Part shown: in pieces, positions 17,947 to 26,652 of the stretch
Layout: the number at the start of each line of letters is the position of its first letter
Numbering within the stretch: the stretch's first letter is position 1
Assembly (NCBI RefSeq): GCF_000178835.2
Contig: NC_015275.1
Span: forward strand, 1,447,001-1,511,000
Direction: 5' to 3'
DNA from: Cellulosilyticum lentocellum DSM 5427
Lineage (GTDB): Bacteria > Bacillota > Clostridia > Lachnospirales > Cellulosilyticaceae
DNA length: 64,000 nucleotides
The notes under the pieces: model-generated
What the model was told of the DNA's origin: nothing
Database searches by the model: none
What the model saw: only the letters and a program-made list of their open reading frames with translations
Translations under genes and position numbers: made by a program

Positions 17947-18708
17947 ATGCAAAGTTATGCACTAATTACAGGCGCTACAAGTGGGATAGGTCTAGCTTTA
18001 ACTAAAATATTCTGGGATAAGGGTTATTCACTCATTTTAGTAGGAAGAAATAAACACAAGCTTGCGGCTTTGGAAAAACAATTAAAGGGAGAAAGAACGG
18101 ATTTGAAGGTAGTCATCTGCAAACAAGATTTATCACAGGCAGGGGCAGGAGCGGCACTTTATTTATGGGTAAAGCAGCAGCAACTTTCAGTAGATATACT
18201 CATTAATAATGCAGGAGCTGGTTATGTAGGTGAGTTTTGTGAGTGCAGCGCTACAAAGATAGAAGAACTTATGACATTAAATATGACAAGCTTAACAGAG
18301 CTTACTTATGAATTCGCAAAAGAAATGAAAAGGAGAAGACGAGGCAAAATTTTAAATGTAGCTTCTACAGGTTCCTATCATCCAGGGGCCTATACAGCTG
18401 TTTATTATGCAACTAAAGCTTATGTCCTGTCGTTATCAGAAGCACTCTATAAGGAATTAAAGCCTTATGGTGTGACAGTGTCTAGCTTGTGCCCAGGGGC
18501 AACAGCAACGCAGTTCGCTAAGTCGGCGGGGCGAGTAGATGCTGGTTTTGCCATGTCAGCGGAGTTTGTCGCCAAAAAGGCTTTTGAGGGACTGCAAAAA
18601 GGTAAGAAAGTGATTATTCCAGGCATACAAAACAAACTCTTAATCAAAGTCCCAAGGTCCATAGCGGCTTATTTTGTGGCACGTTACCAGCAAAAGTTAA
18701 AGGCATAG
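17947..18708 (+). CDS. short-chain dehydrogenase/reductase
   Basis: 253 aa from the ATG preferred here. The Rossmann glycine motif TGATSGIG is at residues ~9-16, NNAGAG in the middle, the catalytic YYATK (Tyr...Lys) follows a Ser-rich strand, and there is a C-terminal RYQQ tail. It belongs to the classical SDR/DltE-like group and probably reduces a carbonyl with NAD(P)H; substrate unknown. The frame stays open to a GTG at 17845, but TATAAT at 17831-17836 would make that start leaderless. AAGGAGG at 17929-17935 serves the ATG at 17947. Confidence 0.88.
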   Translation: MQSYALITGATSGIGLALTKIFWDKGYSLILVGRNKHKLAALEKQLKGERTDLKVVICKQDLSQAGAGAALYLWVKQQQLSVDILINNAGAGYVGEFCECSATKIEELMTLNMTSLTELTYEFAKEMKRRRRGKILNVASTGSYHPGAYTAVYYATKAYVLSLSEALYKELKPYGVTVSSLCPGATATQFAKSAGRVDAGFAMSAEFVAKKAFEGLQKGKKVIIPGIQNKLLIKVPRSIAAYFVARYQQKLKA

Positions 18709-18726
18709 GAAAAGCTTAATGTCTCA

Positions 18727-18775
18727 TATATATGCTAAGAGACACAAGACGACTATCTTGTGAGGGCATATATAA
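18727..18775 (+). promoter_or_regulatory. leader hairpin before the peroxiredoxin gene
   Basis: Outer arms around TATATATGC and GCATATATA enclose an inner stem CACAAGA/TCTTGTG (18743-18749 with 18756-18762). It ends just before the GGGAGG ribosome site. A regulatory role is possible but unproven. Confidence 0.35.
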
Positions 18776-18788
18776 GGGAGGTTTAGCA

Positions 18789-19430
18789 ATGCCAGATAAC
18801 TTTGTTTTAATAGGTGATCAGCTGCCACAAATGAAAGTGCAGACAACCCATGGTATAAGGGTAATACCTGATGATTATGAGGGGAAATGGCTTATTTTAT
18901 TTAGTCATCCAGGGGATTTTACACCTGTGTGTACCACGGAGTTTGTTTCATTTGCAGAAAACTATCCAACCTTTCAAAAATTAAATGCAGATTTGCTAGG
19001 TTTATCAGTAGACCAAGTACAGCCACATATTGAATGGGTTAATTGGATTAAGGACAACTTAGGGGTAACTATACCGTTTCCTATTATTGCAGATCCTTTA
19101 GGAAATGTGGCTAAAAGATTGGGAATGATACAAACTGCAACAGGTACTAAAACAGTAAGAGCTGTTTATTATGTAGATCCTACAGGCAAAGTAAGGCTTA
19201 TTTTATATTATCCAGCAGAGGTTGGTAGAAATATGGAGGAGATTATAAGAGCCTTAGTAGCCCTTCAAGTAGCTGATGCTAATAAAGTAGCAATGCCAGC
19301 TAACTGGCCTAATAATGAACTCATACAAGATCAAGTGATTATTCCTCCTGCTACAGATATTTATGAGGCAGAAGAAAATGCAAAGCTTTACAATAACTAT
19401 GCTTGGTGGTTTGCTTATAAGCCTTTATAG
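18789..19430 (+). CDS. 1-Cys peroxiredoxin (Prx6 type)
   Basis: 213 aa. Thioredoxin-fold peroxiredoxin with the peroxidatic Cys48 in [12 protein letters not shown]. No other cysteine is present, so it lacks a resolving Cys and fits the Prx6/archaeal-type group with its C-terminal arm ([21 protein letters not shown]). It reduces peroxides in the cytoplasm using an external thiol. The frame extends upstream to 18732, but GGGAGG at 18776-18781 supports the ATG at 18789. Confidence 0.93.
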   Translation: MPDNFVLIGDQLPQMKVQTTHGIRVIPDDYEGKWLILFSHPGDFTPVCTTEFVSFAENYPTFQKLNADLLGLSVDQVQPHIEWVNWIKDNLGVTIPFPIIADPLGNVAKRLGMIQTATGTKTVRAVYYVDPTGKVRLILYYPAEVGRNMEEIIRALVALQVADANKVAMPANWPNNELIQDQVIIPPATDIYEAEENAKLYNNYAWWFAYKPL

Positions 19431-19465
19431 AAATAGTTAATAAAGCAATAAAAAATAAGTTAACT

Positions 19466-19514
19466 AAAAGATTCTATAGTGACTTAGACTTTAAGTCATT
19501 ATAGAATCTTTTTA
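19466..19514 (+). terminator. peroxiredoxin terminator
   Basis: A ~20-bp stem (19466-19486 with 19492-19512, one mismatch) ending in a run of T. The strongest terminator in this section. Confidence 0.85.
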
Positions 19515-19789
19515 TAAGTTTGAGGATGCACTCTGTGAAACCATTGTCAATTGATCTTTCTCAGGATAAAATGATATTGGATATTAAGGACCAATATTGA
19601 TTGAGAGACAGCTTTATGGTTTGTCTCATTACCCAGTCCATGTACCGAGAATCCCAAAGAGGTGAGTCGGAGTGACAACAGGTTTTCTGCAAAATAAACT
19701 TTCCCATACAGCTACAAAGGATTAAAGGGATAGAAAAATATCCATAAAAATATTTAAAACAAATGGAGCTTTTAAGGAGGAAAGAAGCT

Positions 19790-21187
19790 ATGAAGAAACA
19801 GGCATTAAACCCCTATTTACCGTCATGGGAGTATATTCCTGACGGAGAACCCTATGTATTCGGAGACAGAGTATATATTTATGGCTCCCATGATTGGTAC
19901 AATGGACATGTATTTTGTTTGGGAGATTATGTATGTTGGTCCGCTCCTGTGGATGATTTGTCTGACTGGAGATATGAGGGTGTGATTTATCTCAAGAATC
20001 AGGATCCATTAAATAAGGACAGTAAGATGTGTTTGTACGCACCAGATGTGACCCAGGGACCCGATGGTAGATATTATCTGTATTATGTACTGGATCATGT
20101 GTCAGTGGTTTCTGTAGCAGTGTGTGATACTCCTGCGGGAAAATATGAATTCTACGGCTATGTACATTATGAGGACGGTACCCGTTTAGGAGAAAGACAG
20201 GGGGATGAGCCCCAGTTTGATCCAGGAGTATTGACAGAAGGTAATGTAACCTATTTGTACACAGGCTTCTGTGGACGCGGAGACAAATCTAGAACCGGAG
20301 CTATGGCAACGGTGATAGCATCTGATATGTTGACCATTATGGAAGATCCTGTATTTGTAGCACCAGGTTGTGAGTATGGTATGGGTACCACCTTCCAGGG
20401 ACATGAGTTCTTTGAAGCACCCTCCATTCGTAAGATGGGAGATACCTATTACCTTATATATTCTTCCGTGGTAATGCATGAGCTTTGCTATGCAACCAGT
20501 AAGAATCCCACTTCTGGCTTTGTATATGGTGGCGTAATTGTCAGCAATAGCGATTTACATATTGATACCTACAAGCCTGCAAATCAACCCATGGCATATG
20601 GTGCCAATAACCACGGCAGTATCGTTGACATTTCCGGTGACTGGTATATTTTTTACCATCGTCATACCAATGGTACATGGTACAGCAGACAAGGCTGTGC
20701 AGAGAAATTAACCATCCTGCCTGACGGGAGCATTCCTCAGGTGGAAATTACTTCCTGTGGTTTGAATGGCGGACCTTTAGAGGGCAAGGGTGAGTATCCT
20801 GCTTATATTGCTTGTAATCTCTTTAGAGATGAGCCTTCCGTTTATGTGGGAGACAGCTGTGCACCTAAGATTATGCAGGATGGTCGCGATGGTGATGAGG
20901 AGCCCGGTTACATCGCTAATATGCAACATTCTGCAACTGCAGGCTTTAAATATTTTAATTGCAAGGATGTAAAGGAAATTTCTATTAAGGTCAGAGGCTA
21001 CGCAGGTGGTGAGTTTGAGGTGAGAACTGCCTGGGATGGTCCTGTACTAGCAAAGCTGAAAGTAAATTATGCCAATGTATGGGAGGAATATACTGCACCT
21101 GTTAGCATTCCCGATGGTAAGCAGGCAATTTATCTAACCTATATTGGAGAAGGCAATGCCAGTCTGCTTTCTTTTACTTTAAGATAA
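19790..21187 (+). CDS. glycoside hydrolase family 43 (arabinofuranosidase/xylosidase-like)
   Basis: 465 aa. Five-bladed propeller N-terminal domain with GH43 hallmarks: YIPDGEPYVFGDRVYIYGSHD region, YAPDVTQGPDGRYYLYY (pKa-modulating Asp) and FFEAPSIRK (acid Glu). A C-terminal ~120-residue beta-sandwich looks like a CBM6-type module. No signal peptide, so it is likely cytoplasmic and acts on imported arabino/xylo-oligosaccharides. AAGGAGG at 19774-19780 supports this ATG rather than the one at 19763. Codon use (CTG, CCC, ACC) is richer in G+C than its neighbours, suggesting transfer. Confidence 0.9.
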   Translation: MKKQALNPYLPSWEYIPDGEPYVFGDRVYIYGSHDWYNGHVFCLGDYVCWSAPVDDLSDWRYEGVIYLKNQDPLNKDSKMCLYAPDVTQGPDGRYYLYYVLDHVSVVSVAVCDTPAGKYEFYGYVHYEDGTRLGERQGDEPQFDPGVLTEGNVTYLYTGFCGRGDKSRTGAMATVIASDMLTIMEDPVFVAPGCEYGMGTTFQGHEFFEAPSIRKMGDTYYLIYSSVVMHELCYATSKNPTSGFVYGGVIVSNSDLHIDTYKPANQPMAYGANNHGSIVDISGDWYIFYHRHTNGTWYSRQGCAEKLTILPDGSIPQVEITSCGLNGGPLEGKGEYPAYIACNLFRDEPSVYVGDSCAPKIMQDGRDGDEEPGYIANMQHSATAGFKYFNCKDVKEISIKVRGYAGGEFEVRTAWDGPVLAKLKVNYANVWEEYTAPVSIPDGKQAIYLTYIGEGNASLLSFTLR

Positions 21188-21282
21188 TATTAGAGACAAG
21201 ACGAAAACTATGCCCCATATTTCGTAATAACGAAACATCAATAAAAATAAATGAAATATTATGAGAGATTAACAATAGAGAT

Positions 21283-21331
21283 AAAAAATCATAAGTGATG
21301 GACTACCAATAACTTATGATTTTTTTATTTT
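21283..21331 (+). terminator. GH43 terminator
   Basis: AAAATCATAAGT (to 21296) pairs with ACTTATGATTTT (from 21312), followed by TTTTATTTT. Confidence 0.75.
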
Positions 21332-21374
21332 AATGATAGGCATTGATCGTAATTGACATGTAATAGGTTCAATC

Positions 21375-22121
21375 TTAAATATTTTTTTTAAAATAAAAGG
21401 AATAGAGATGTGTACCAACTAAGATGACAGTAAAAAGTATAATGCCTACCCAACTACTCATAAAAGCTAGTGGCTTTGTGAGGTGGTAGCTAAAAGAATG
21501 AAGTGAAAGGGTATTAAGGTCTTGCATTAGTTTTTCTAGAAAATCAGAAAAGAAGCTTATCAAATAAGGAGAAAACAAAAGAAGTAAGGCTATAAGCCTC
21601 TTGTACCAAGGAGTATGGGCTGATGGCGTAACAAAAGATGGCTGTAGGGCAAATAGTACAGTAAGTAACAAGTTGTATATTAAAATAAAACCTAATGCAA
21701 CAGATATACTATAAGAAATATTAACAACTTTTAATGCAATACAGCAGAAAATAAGTATACCTACTGAAATACCCATAGTAGACCAATAGGAGATAAGCTG
21801 AGCCCGGTGGTAATCTTGTTGTGTGACAGGAAAAGAAAGGGAAAATGCTTTAAAATCCCTTTTGTTCCTAGGAAGTTTAGAGCAGCCAAAGTTAGAATAA
21901 AAACTCAGAGTGGCTGAAAATGTACTACTGATCATAAGGGTCTGAAACAGTGAATATTGACTATGTGAAAAATAGTGAGGGTCTAGGCATAAAGAAATAG
22001 TTAAAACTAGGGCTAATACATAAAGTAGATAAACTACAAGTTTTAGAATAAAAAGAGACCTAGTACCTTCTTTTCCTAAAAGTTCTTTAGAAGCTATTAA
22101 TAATAGACGTGCTTTTTCCAT
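21375..22121 (-). CDS. ABC exporter membrane protein
   Basis: 248 aa with about six membrane helices and no recognised motif. It is the last gene of a GntR-ATPase-permease-permease operon and starts four bases after the preceding gene ends. Presumed membrane subunit of an ABC exporter; substrate unknown. Confidence 0.7.
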   Translation of the reverse strand: MEKARLLLIASKELLGKEGTRSLFILKLVVYLLYVLALVLTISLCLDPHYFSHSQYSLFQTLMISSTFSATLSFYSNFGCSKLPRNKRDFKAFSLSFPVTQQDYHRAQLISYWSTMGISVGILIFCCIALKVVNISYSISVALGFILIYNLLLTVLFALQPSFVTPSAHTPWYKRLIALLLLFSPYLISFFSDFLEKLMQDLNTLSLHSFSYHLTKPLAFMSSWVGIILFTVILVGTHLYSFYFKKNI

Positions 22122-22125
22122 GATT

Positions 22126-22770
22126 TTATCTCCTAAAAGTAGTATTTGAATAATAGGGATGTAAAACTTTATAAGTTGTAAAGAAGGCTAGCATTCCTGT
22201 GAATATGACTATGGCAATTTGCTTAAAGAGAGAAAGTGTTTCTTCAAAATGAATAAGGTAGCCATAATGATTAGAAAGATCTATTTCAAGAGTGATAGGT
22301 AGCACTAGAGCAATAGAAAGAAAGATAATATAAGTAGTCCACTTCCAATCATTTGTACTAAACATGAAAGGCGAATGGATATAGATACGAGTAAATATAT
22401 CAAGACTAAGGATAGCCAAATTGAAAGTGACTAAAATAGTAAAAAAGCCTATGGGGACATGCTGCCAAACAAAATAGACATAAAAAATGCTACTGCTAAG
22501 TATAAAGAGTCCTATACTATGTAAAAACATCAATGGAACAATGGAAGTATGGCGAAGGGGGCTAGCGCTATAAAACTCATATTTTTTTGGCATCATTGAA
22601 GAAAAGGTTGTTACCCCCATATAGGATAAGACAATGTAGAGTGAATCAATCCCTACTTTTGTCCATTGCTGAATAAGAAGGGTAATAACAATAAGTACTA
22701 GGCAAGTAAGATAACTTCCAGTAAAAAATCCACCTTTCAAAAGTGCTTTATATTCTTTAAATAATAGCAT
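22126..22770 (-). CDS. ABC exporter membrane protein (ABC-2 type-like)
   Basis: 214 aa, about six hydrophobic helices starting at residue ~15. The segment SMMPKKYEFYSASPLRHTSIVP resembles loops in Firmicutes ABC-2-type permeases. It lies 12 bases downstream of the ATPase gene. Confidence 0.7.
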   Translation of the reverse strand: MLLFKEYKALLKGGFFTGSYLTCLVLIVITLLIQQWTKVGIDSLYIVLSYMGVTTFSSMMPKKYEFYSASPLRHTSIVPLMFLHSIGLFILSSSIFYVYFVWQHVPIGFFTILVTFNLAILSLDIFTRIYIHSPFMFSTNDWKWTTYIIFLSIALVLPITLEIDLSNHYGYLIHFEETLSLFKQIAIVIFTGMLAFFTTYKVLHPYYSNTTFRR

Positions 22771-22782
22771 CAGATCACCTTC

Positions 22783-23673
22783 TTAGAGTCCTTTCAAAAT
22801 AGGATTGTTATTTTCGTTTTGAATCCCATAGGTAAGAAGGGTTAAGAGATTTTCAATATTGGGGACCTTAATCTGCTCAGAATTAAAGTATTTTAGAGCA
22901 TTTTCTCTAAGTAGGAGTCCCTCAAAGCGTATATCTCCTTTGCGAATGCCAATAAAAATTTCCTTGTGAGTTTGAAGCTGGCTTAAGTTCCCTTCTACTA
23001 GGGCATATTTTTCTTGAAGGTGGTCTATAGATAAACTCTCTCGTATAGTACCTTGATGAATGAGGGTGATATAGTCTGCTATTTTATCTAGATCTGTTGT
23101 GATATGAGTAGAGAGAAAGACAGAACGCTCACCATCTGCTACGAATTCTCGCAAAATATCGAGTACTTCTAAACGAGCAGAAGGATCAAGACCAACTGTG
23201 GGCTCATCTAAAATAAGAAGCTGAGGTCTATGGGCAAGAGCTAGAGCTAGCATAGCTTTGGTTTTCATTCCCTTAGAAAATTCATGCATTTTCTGGCTTT
23301 GCGGTAGATTCCAAGTCTCTACAATAGTTTGGAAAAAGTCTTCATCCCAGGTTTTATAAAAAGGCTTAAGTGCTTTGGCATGACTAGCTAATGTTGCACT
23401 ATCTGTAAAATAGTCATCTGCAGGAACATAACCTAGTTTTTCTTTGACAGCTACTTCATTTACAATATGGTCTAAACCAAAGAGTTTGATTTCTCCAGAG
23501 TCTTTTGGGAGTCCATTTAATAAAAGTTTAATAGTAGTCGTTTTTCCCGAACCATTTTCACCAATGAATCCCATAATACAGCCTTTTTCAAGCTGAATGG
23601 TTATATCTTGTAAGGAAAAGGTTTTAAAATGTTTGTTTAAGTGTTGGACTTCTAAAATAGACATTGTATTCAC
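22783..23673 (-). CDS. ABC transporter ATP-binding protein
   Basis: 296 aa. Walker A GENGSGKTT, signature-like EFSKGMKTK, Walker B LLILDEP, and switch His in FLSTHITTD. The C-terminal ~90 residues are an extension typical of YtrB/BcrA-like exporters. It overlaps the GntR gene by four bases. Energises the two membrane proteins that follow. Confidence 0.92.
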   Translation of the reverse strand: MNTMSILEVQHLNKHFKTFSLQDITIQLEKGCIMGFIGENGSGKTTTIKLLLNGLPKDSGEIKLFGLDHIVNEVAVKEKLGYVPADDYFTDSATLASHAKALKPFYKTWDEDFFQTIVETWNLPQSQKMHEFSKGMKTKAMLALALAHRPQLLILDEPTVGLDPSARLEVLDILREFVADGERSVFLSTHITTDLDKIADYITLIHQGTIRESLSIDHLQEKYALVEGNLSQLQTHKEIFIGIRKGDIRFEGLLLRENALKYFNSEQIKVPNIENLLTLLTYGIQNENNNPILKGL

Positions 23674-24041
23674 TCCTTATAGATCGTTTCAATAATTTTT
23701 AATAAGTCTTTTTTTAAGATACCTATCTCATACATTTTTTGAGTGGCATCAGTGTAGCTAAGAAGAAGTTTTTGCTGATGTGCATAGAGAACTTCTGTTA
23801 AATCAGGAAGTTTAACAAAAGTGCCTTTTCCAGACAGGGTATAGATAAAGCCTTCATGTTCTAAATCGGTATAAGCTCTCTTGGTAGTCATCATACTAAC
23901 ATTCAAATCTTTAGCGAGTTGCCTAATAGAGGGAAGTGGATCATGATGAGTAAGCTCGCCATTATAAATGTTTTGCTTAATAGCTTCCTTAATTTGTTCA
24001 TACATGGGAAGGGAGCTACTGTAGTCAAGATAGATAGTCAT
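23670..24041 (-). CDS. GntR-family regulator, YtrA subfamily
   Basis: 124 aa from the ATG with GAGGAGG seven bases upstream (24039-24041); the longer frame to 24119 would read through the operator and is rejected. Winged helix (LPMYEQIKEAIKQNIYNGEL, LPSIRQLAKDLNVSMMTTKRAYTDLEHEGFI) plus a short helical tail. Likely autoregulates the downstream exporter operon. Confidence 0.9.
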   Translation of the reverse strand: MTIYLDYSSSLPMYEQIKEAIKQNIYNGELTHHDPLPSIRQLAKDLNVSMMTTKRAYTDLEHEGFIYTLSGKGTFVKLPDLTEVLYAHQQKLLLSYTDATQKMYEIGILKKDLLKIIETIYKE

Positions 24042-24079
24042 AAAAGAGCCTCCTCTCAATAACATAGTTTGTGTGGTGT

Positions 24080-24112
24080 ATAAAGTGTGTATATATGATA
24101 TATACACTTTAT
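24080..24112. promoter_or_regulatory. operator palindrome of the second GntR/ABC operon
   Basis: ATAAAGTGT (24080-24088) and ACACTTTAT (24104-24112) are perfect inverted arms; the TATATA-rich centre extends the symmetry. It lies 40-70 bases upstream of the GntR start. Confidence 0.6.
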
Positions 24113-24249
24113 GAAACAAGAATACACCAGTGATAAAAATAAGTCAATGAAATTTAATTAATATTCATTAATTTCTAAACATTATAGAAGTATAACTGGT
24201 ATGTGAAGATGTGGTTATTATATAGTGATAATTTAGTTGGAAAAATAAA

Positions 24250-24402
24250 ATGAAAACAAATGGAGATGGTCCTACTATGATGAATTTATCCTTTGATTGT
24301 GAAGTGGAAGATAAGGTGATAACTGGATTAAAGGATTTAAGTATAGAAAATAATCAAGAAGAAATATTTAGAGAGACCATGAGTGTAGGTGGTGGATATT
24401 GA
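24250..24402 (+). CDS. possible small protein (50 aa)
   Basis: An open frame encoding an acidic 50-residue peptide beginning MKTNGDGPTMMNLSFDCEVE. Internal ATGs at 24277/24280 follow GGAGA and may be the true start. It overlaps the next small frame by 11 bases, as in co-translated genes. No homology recognised; could be chance. Confidence 0.35.
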   Translation: MKTNGDGPTMMNLSFDCEVEDKVITGLKDLSIENNQEEIFRETMSVGGGY

Positions 24403-24562
24403 AATCTTTACTGTAGGGCTAGATGAGCAATTACTAAAGGAGATTCTTTATAGGGGGAGACCTCTGTTACTTACTGAGCTAACCTATGATGAGGATAAGG
24501 AAATATTAAAGATAGGAATCAGTAGAGAAGAAATGACAGAGCATATGGATCCTATGATATAA
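24392..24562 (+). CDS. possible small protein (56 aa)
   Basis: GTG-initiated frame reading VDIEIFTVGLDEQLLKEILY and ending EEMTEHMDPMI. It overlaps the upstream small frame in a different phase and ends 55 bases before the alcohol dehydrogenase. TAGGTG lies just before the start. Unknown function; low support. Confidence 0.35.
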   Translation: MDIEIFTVGLDEQLLKEILYRGRPLLLTELTYDEDKEILKIGISREEMTEHMDPMI

Positions 24563-24617
24563 TAATGTTAGAAATAATGAGTGTAATAAAATTCAAAAGG
24601 GCAGAGGAGAAAATGAC

Positions 24618-25799
24618 ATGAATAATTTTGTTTACTGGGCACCAACAGAAGTGATTTTTGGGAAGGATACAGAGTTACAAGTTACAGCAGCTATTAAAAA
24701 ATTCAATGGAAACCGCATTATTATTGTATATGGCGGAGGCAGTGTCGTTAGAAGCGGCCTATTAAATAGAGTTTTAGAGCAATTTAAAAAGGAGAATATA
24801 CCTTATAAAGCACTAGGAGGTGTACAACCCAACCCTCGTTTAGGCTTTGCTAAGAAGGCTATAGAAGAAGCCAAAGCTTTTGGAGCCGACTTTATTTTAG
24901 CTGTAGGCGCAGGAAGTGTGATTGATACTGCAAAAGCGATTGCCCATGGTGTAGCTAATCCAGAGGTGGAACTATGGGACTTTTGGCTGCGTAAGCAAGT
25001 GGTAGAGAGAAGTTTACCTGTAGGCTGTATACTTACTTTATCAGCAGCAGGGAGTGAAACAAGTAATTCCTCTGTTTTAACCAATGAAGAGACAGGTGAA
25101 AAACGTGGATTAAGTACAGATTTTAATCGCCCTAAATTTGCCATTATGAATCCTGAAATCACTTATACTTTACCTAAAGAGCAAATTACATACGGTATAG
25201 TAGATATTATGATGCATACGCTAGATCGTTATTTTACACCAACCAAAGGTAATGCCTTTACGGATGAAGTAGCAGAGGCTCTCCTTAGAACAGTAATTCA
25301 TTACGGAGAAAAAGCACTACAGAATTCTCATGATTACGAAGCCATGAGTGAACTTATGTGGTGTGGTAGCATATCCCATAATGGACTCACTGGTTTAGGG
25401 GCAGTAAGTGATTTTGCACCTCATCAATTAGGTCATGAATTAAGTGGTAAATTTGATGTGGCACATGGCGCTAGCTTGTCAACCATATGGGGAGCATGGG
25501 CAAATTATTGCTATGAGGAAAATCCAGAACGCTTTGCTCAGTTTGGTAAAAAAGTATGGGGGATTGAAGAAGAAGATACTAAGAAATGTGCTGTACGTGC
25601 CATAGAAAAATTGGTAGACTATTTTAAGTCAATTGGTGCACCAACTTGTTTTAGTGAATTAGGAATAGGTATTCAAGATGAAGAAAGCTTGAGAGATTTA
25701 GCAAGAAGATGTGCCTTTTATGGAACACGTACCATCGGAAGCTTTAAGGTATTGGATGAGAAAGCTATGTATGAGATTTATAAGATAGCAAATAAATAA
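24618..25799 (+). CDS. iron-containing alcohol dehydrogenase (butanol dehydrogenase type)
   Basis: 393 aa, the standard length for BDH/YqhD-like enzymes. Nucleotide-binding GGGSVVRSG and GAGSVIDTAKAIAHG in the N-terminal domain; metal ligands are the Asp/His set in DIMMHTLDR, PHQLGHELSGKFDVAHGASL. It reduces aldehydes to alcohols with NAD(P)H in fermentation. Followed after 32 bases by a NUDIX gene, probably on the same transcript. Confidence 0.93.
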   Translation: MNNFVYWAPTEVIFGKDTELQVTAAIKKFNGNRIIIVYGGGSVVRSGLLNRVLEQFKKENIPYKALGGVQPNPRLGFAKKAIEEAKAFGADFILAVGAGSVIDTAKAIAHGVANPEVELWDFWLRKQVVERSLPVGCILTLSAAGSETSNSSVLTNEETGEKRGLSTDFNRPKFAIMNPEITYTLPKEQITYGIVDIMMHTLDRYFTPTKGNAFTDEVAEALLRTVIHYGEKALQNSHDYEAMSELMWCGSISHNGLTGLGAVSDFAPHQLGHELSGKFDVAHGASLSTIWGAWANYCYEENPERFAQFGKKVWGIEEEDTKKCAVRAIEKLVDYFKSIGAPTCFSELGIGIQDEESLRDLARRCAFYGTRTIGSFKVLDEKAMYEIYKIANK

Positions 25800-25831
25800 T
25801 AATCTATAAGATAGGTGGTGGCGGATGAGTC

Positions 25832-26374
25832 ATGGAAATGCTTGATATTGTGGATGAAAATGGAGAGCCAACAGGCATTATAAAAGAAAGAAGTAAGGTA
25901 CATGCTGAGGGAGATTTACACAGAACATCTCATGTATGGATTGTAAGAGATAATGGTAAGGGGGGATTAGATGTTTTACTTCAAAAAAGAAGTAAAGACA
26001 AGGATTCCCATCCAGGTTGCTATGATATATCCTCAGCAGGACATATACCTGCAGGTTCAACCTATGTAGATTCAGCACTTCGTGAATTAGAAGAAGAGCT
26101 AGGTATAAAAGCCTCCTCAGAAGAACTAGAAGAGCGTATGATTAGGCGCATAGCAGAAACGAATATTTTTTATGGCAAAGCGTTTATAGACAATCAGATC
26201 ACAAGGGTTTATAGATTAAAAAGAAATGACATTGACTTAAGCAAGCTTAAGTTACAACAAGAAGAGATAGAAGCAGTTATGTGGATGGATTATGAACTAT
26301 GTATAGAAGCTATAAAAAATAATACAATAAAGCATTGTGTGTACTTAGAGGAACTAGAGTGTTTGAAGGATTAA
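25832..26374 (+). CDS. NUDIX hydrolase (Idi/YfcD-like)
   Basis: 180 aa. NUDIX box GHIPAGSTYVDSALRELEEELGI: the REUxEExGU core is intact, but the first Glu of Gx5E is Ser (GHIPAGS), a variation seen in the isopentenyl-diphosphate-isomerase-like subgroup. N-terminal MEMLDIVDENGEPTGIIKERSKVHAEGDLHRTSHVW is typical of that subgroup. Likely hydrolyses a nucleoside-diphosphate-linked compound; substrate unknown. Confidence 0.88.
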   Translation: MEMLDIVDENGEPTGIIKERSKVHAEGDLHRTSHVWIVRDNGKGGLDVLLQKRSKDKDSHPGCYDISSAGHIPAGSTYVDSALRELEEELGIKASSEELEERMIRRIAETNIFYGKAFIDNQITRVYRLKRNDIDLSKLKLQQEEIEAVMWMDYELCIEAIKNNTIKHCVYLEELECLKD

Positions 26375-26403
26375 GCAGAAATAACGTTCTTCGTAGTTAA
26401 ACA

Positions 26404-26431
26404 ATGAACAATGAAAAATGAAAAATGAAAA
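26404..26431. repeat. 7-bp period AT-rich array
   Basis: ATG triplets at 26404, 26411, 26418 and 26425 mark four units of about 7 bp (ATGAAAA type). It resembles the array at 6451-6473 in period and composition. Confidence 0.5.
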
Positions 26432-26440
26432 AAATGGAAA

Positions 26441-26469
26441 TTGACATAAGTTAACATAAATGTTATATT
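26441..26469 (+). promoter_or_regulatory. codBA promoter
   Basis: TTGACA at 26441-26446, 17-bp spacer, TATATT at 26464-26469. Transcription would begin about 20 bases before the PyrR-type hairpin. Confidence 0.75.
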
Positions 26470-26490
26470 AAATAAAACAAAAAAATAAAG

Positions 26491-26619
26491 TACCTTTAAT
26501 TAAGTCCAGTGAGGCTTATAAGGTAAACGGATCGGTAGAAGAGCTCCATGAGATAGGGGCTCTTCTAGAAGCAGAGCCCCTTAGTTTACAATTAAAGGTC
26601 AAACTAAGGGGTTCTTTTT
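26491..26619 (+). promoter_or_regulatory. PyrR-dependent attenuator
   Basis: The hairpin 26491-26525 presents AGTCCAGTGAGGCTT in its loop region, matching the PyrR-binding consensus (ARUCCNGNGAGGYU). Downstream, GCCCCTTAGTTT (26576-26587 region) and AAACTAAGGGG (26600-26611) form a terminator followed by TTCTTTTTC. ACCTTTAATT of the PyrR hairpin is also complementary to AATTAAAGGT (26590-26599) in the terminator loop, giving an alternative fold. PyrR with UMP would favour termination, linking cytosine uptake to pyrimidine supply. Confidence 0.85.
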
Positions 26620-26652
26620 CTGTTTATGGTACTTGAGATAAGGAGAGTACAG

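Noticed and set aside
24042-24119. N-terminal extension of the third GntR regulator
   Set aside because: It reads through the operator palindrome; the ATG at 24041 has a strong ribosome site.
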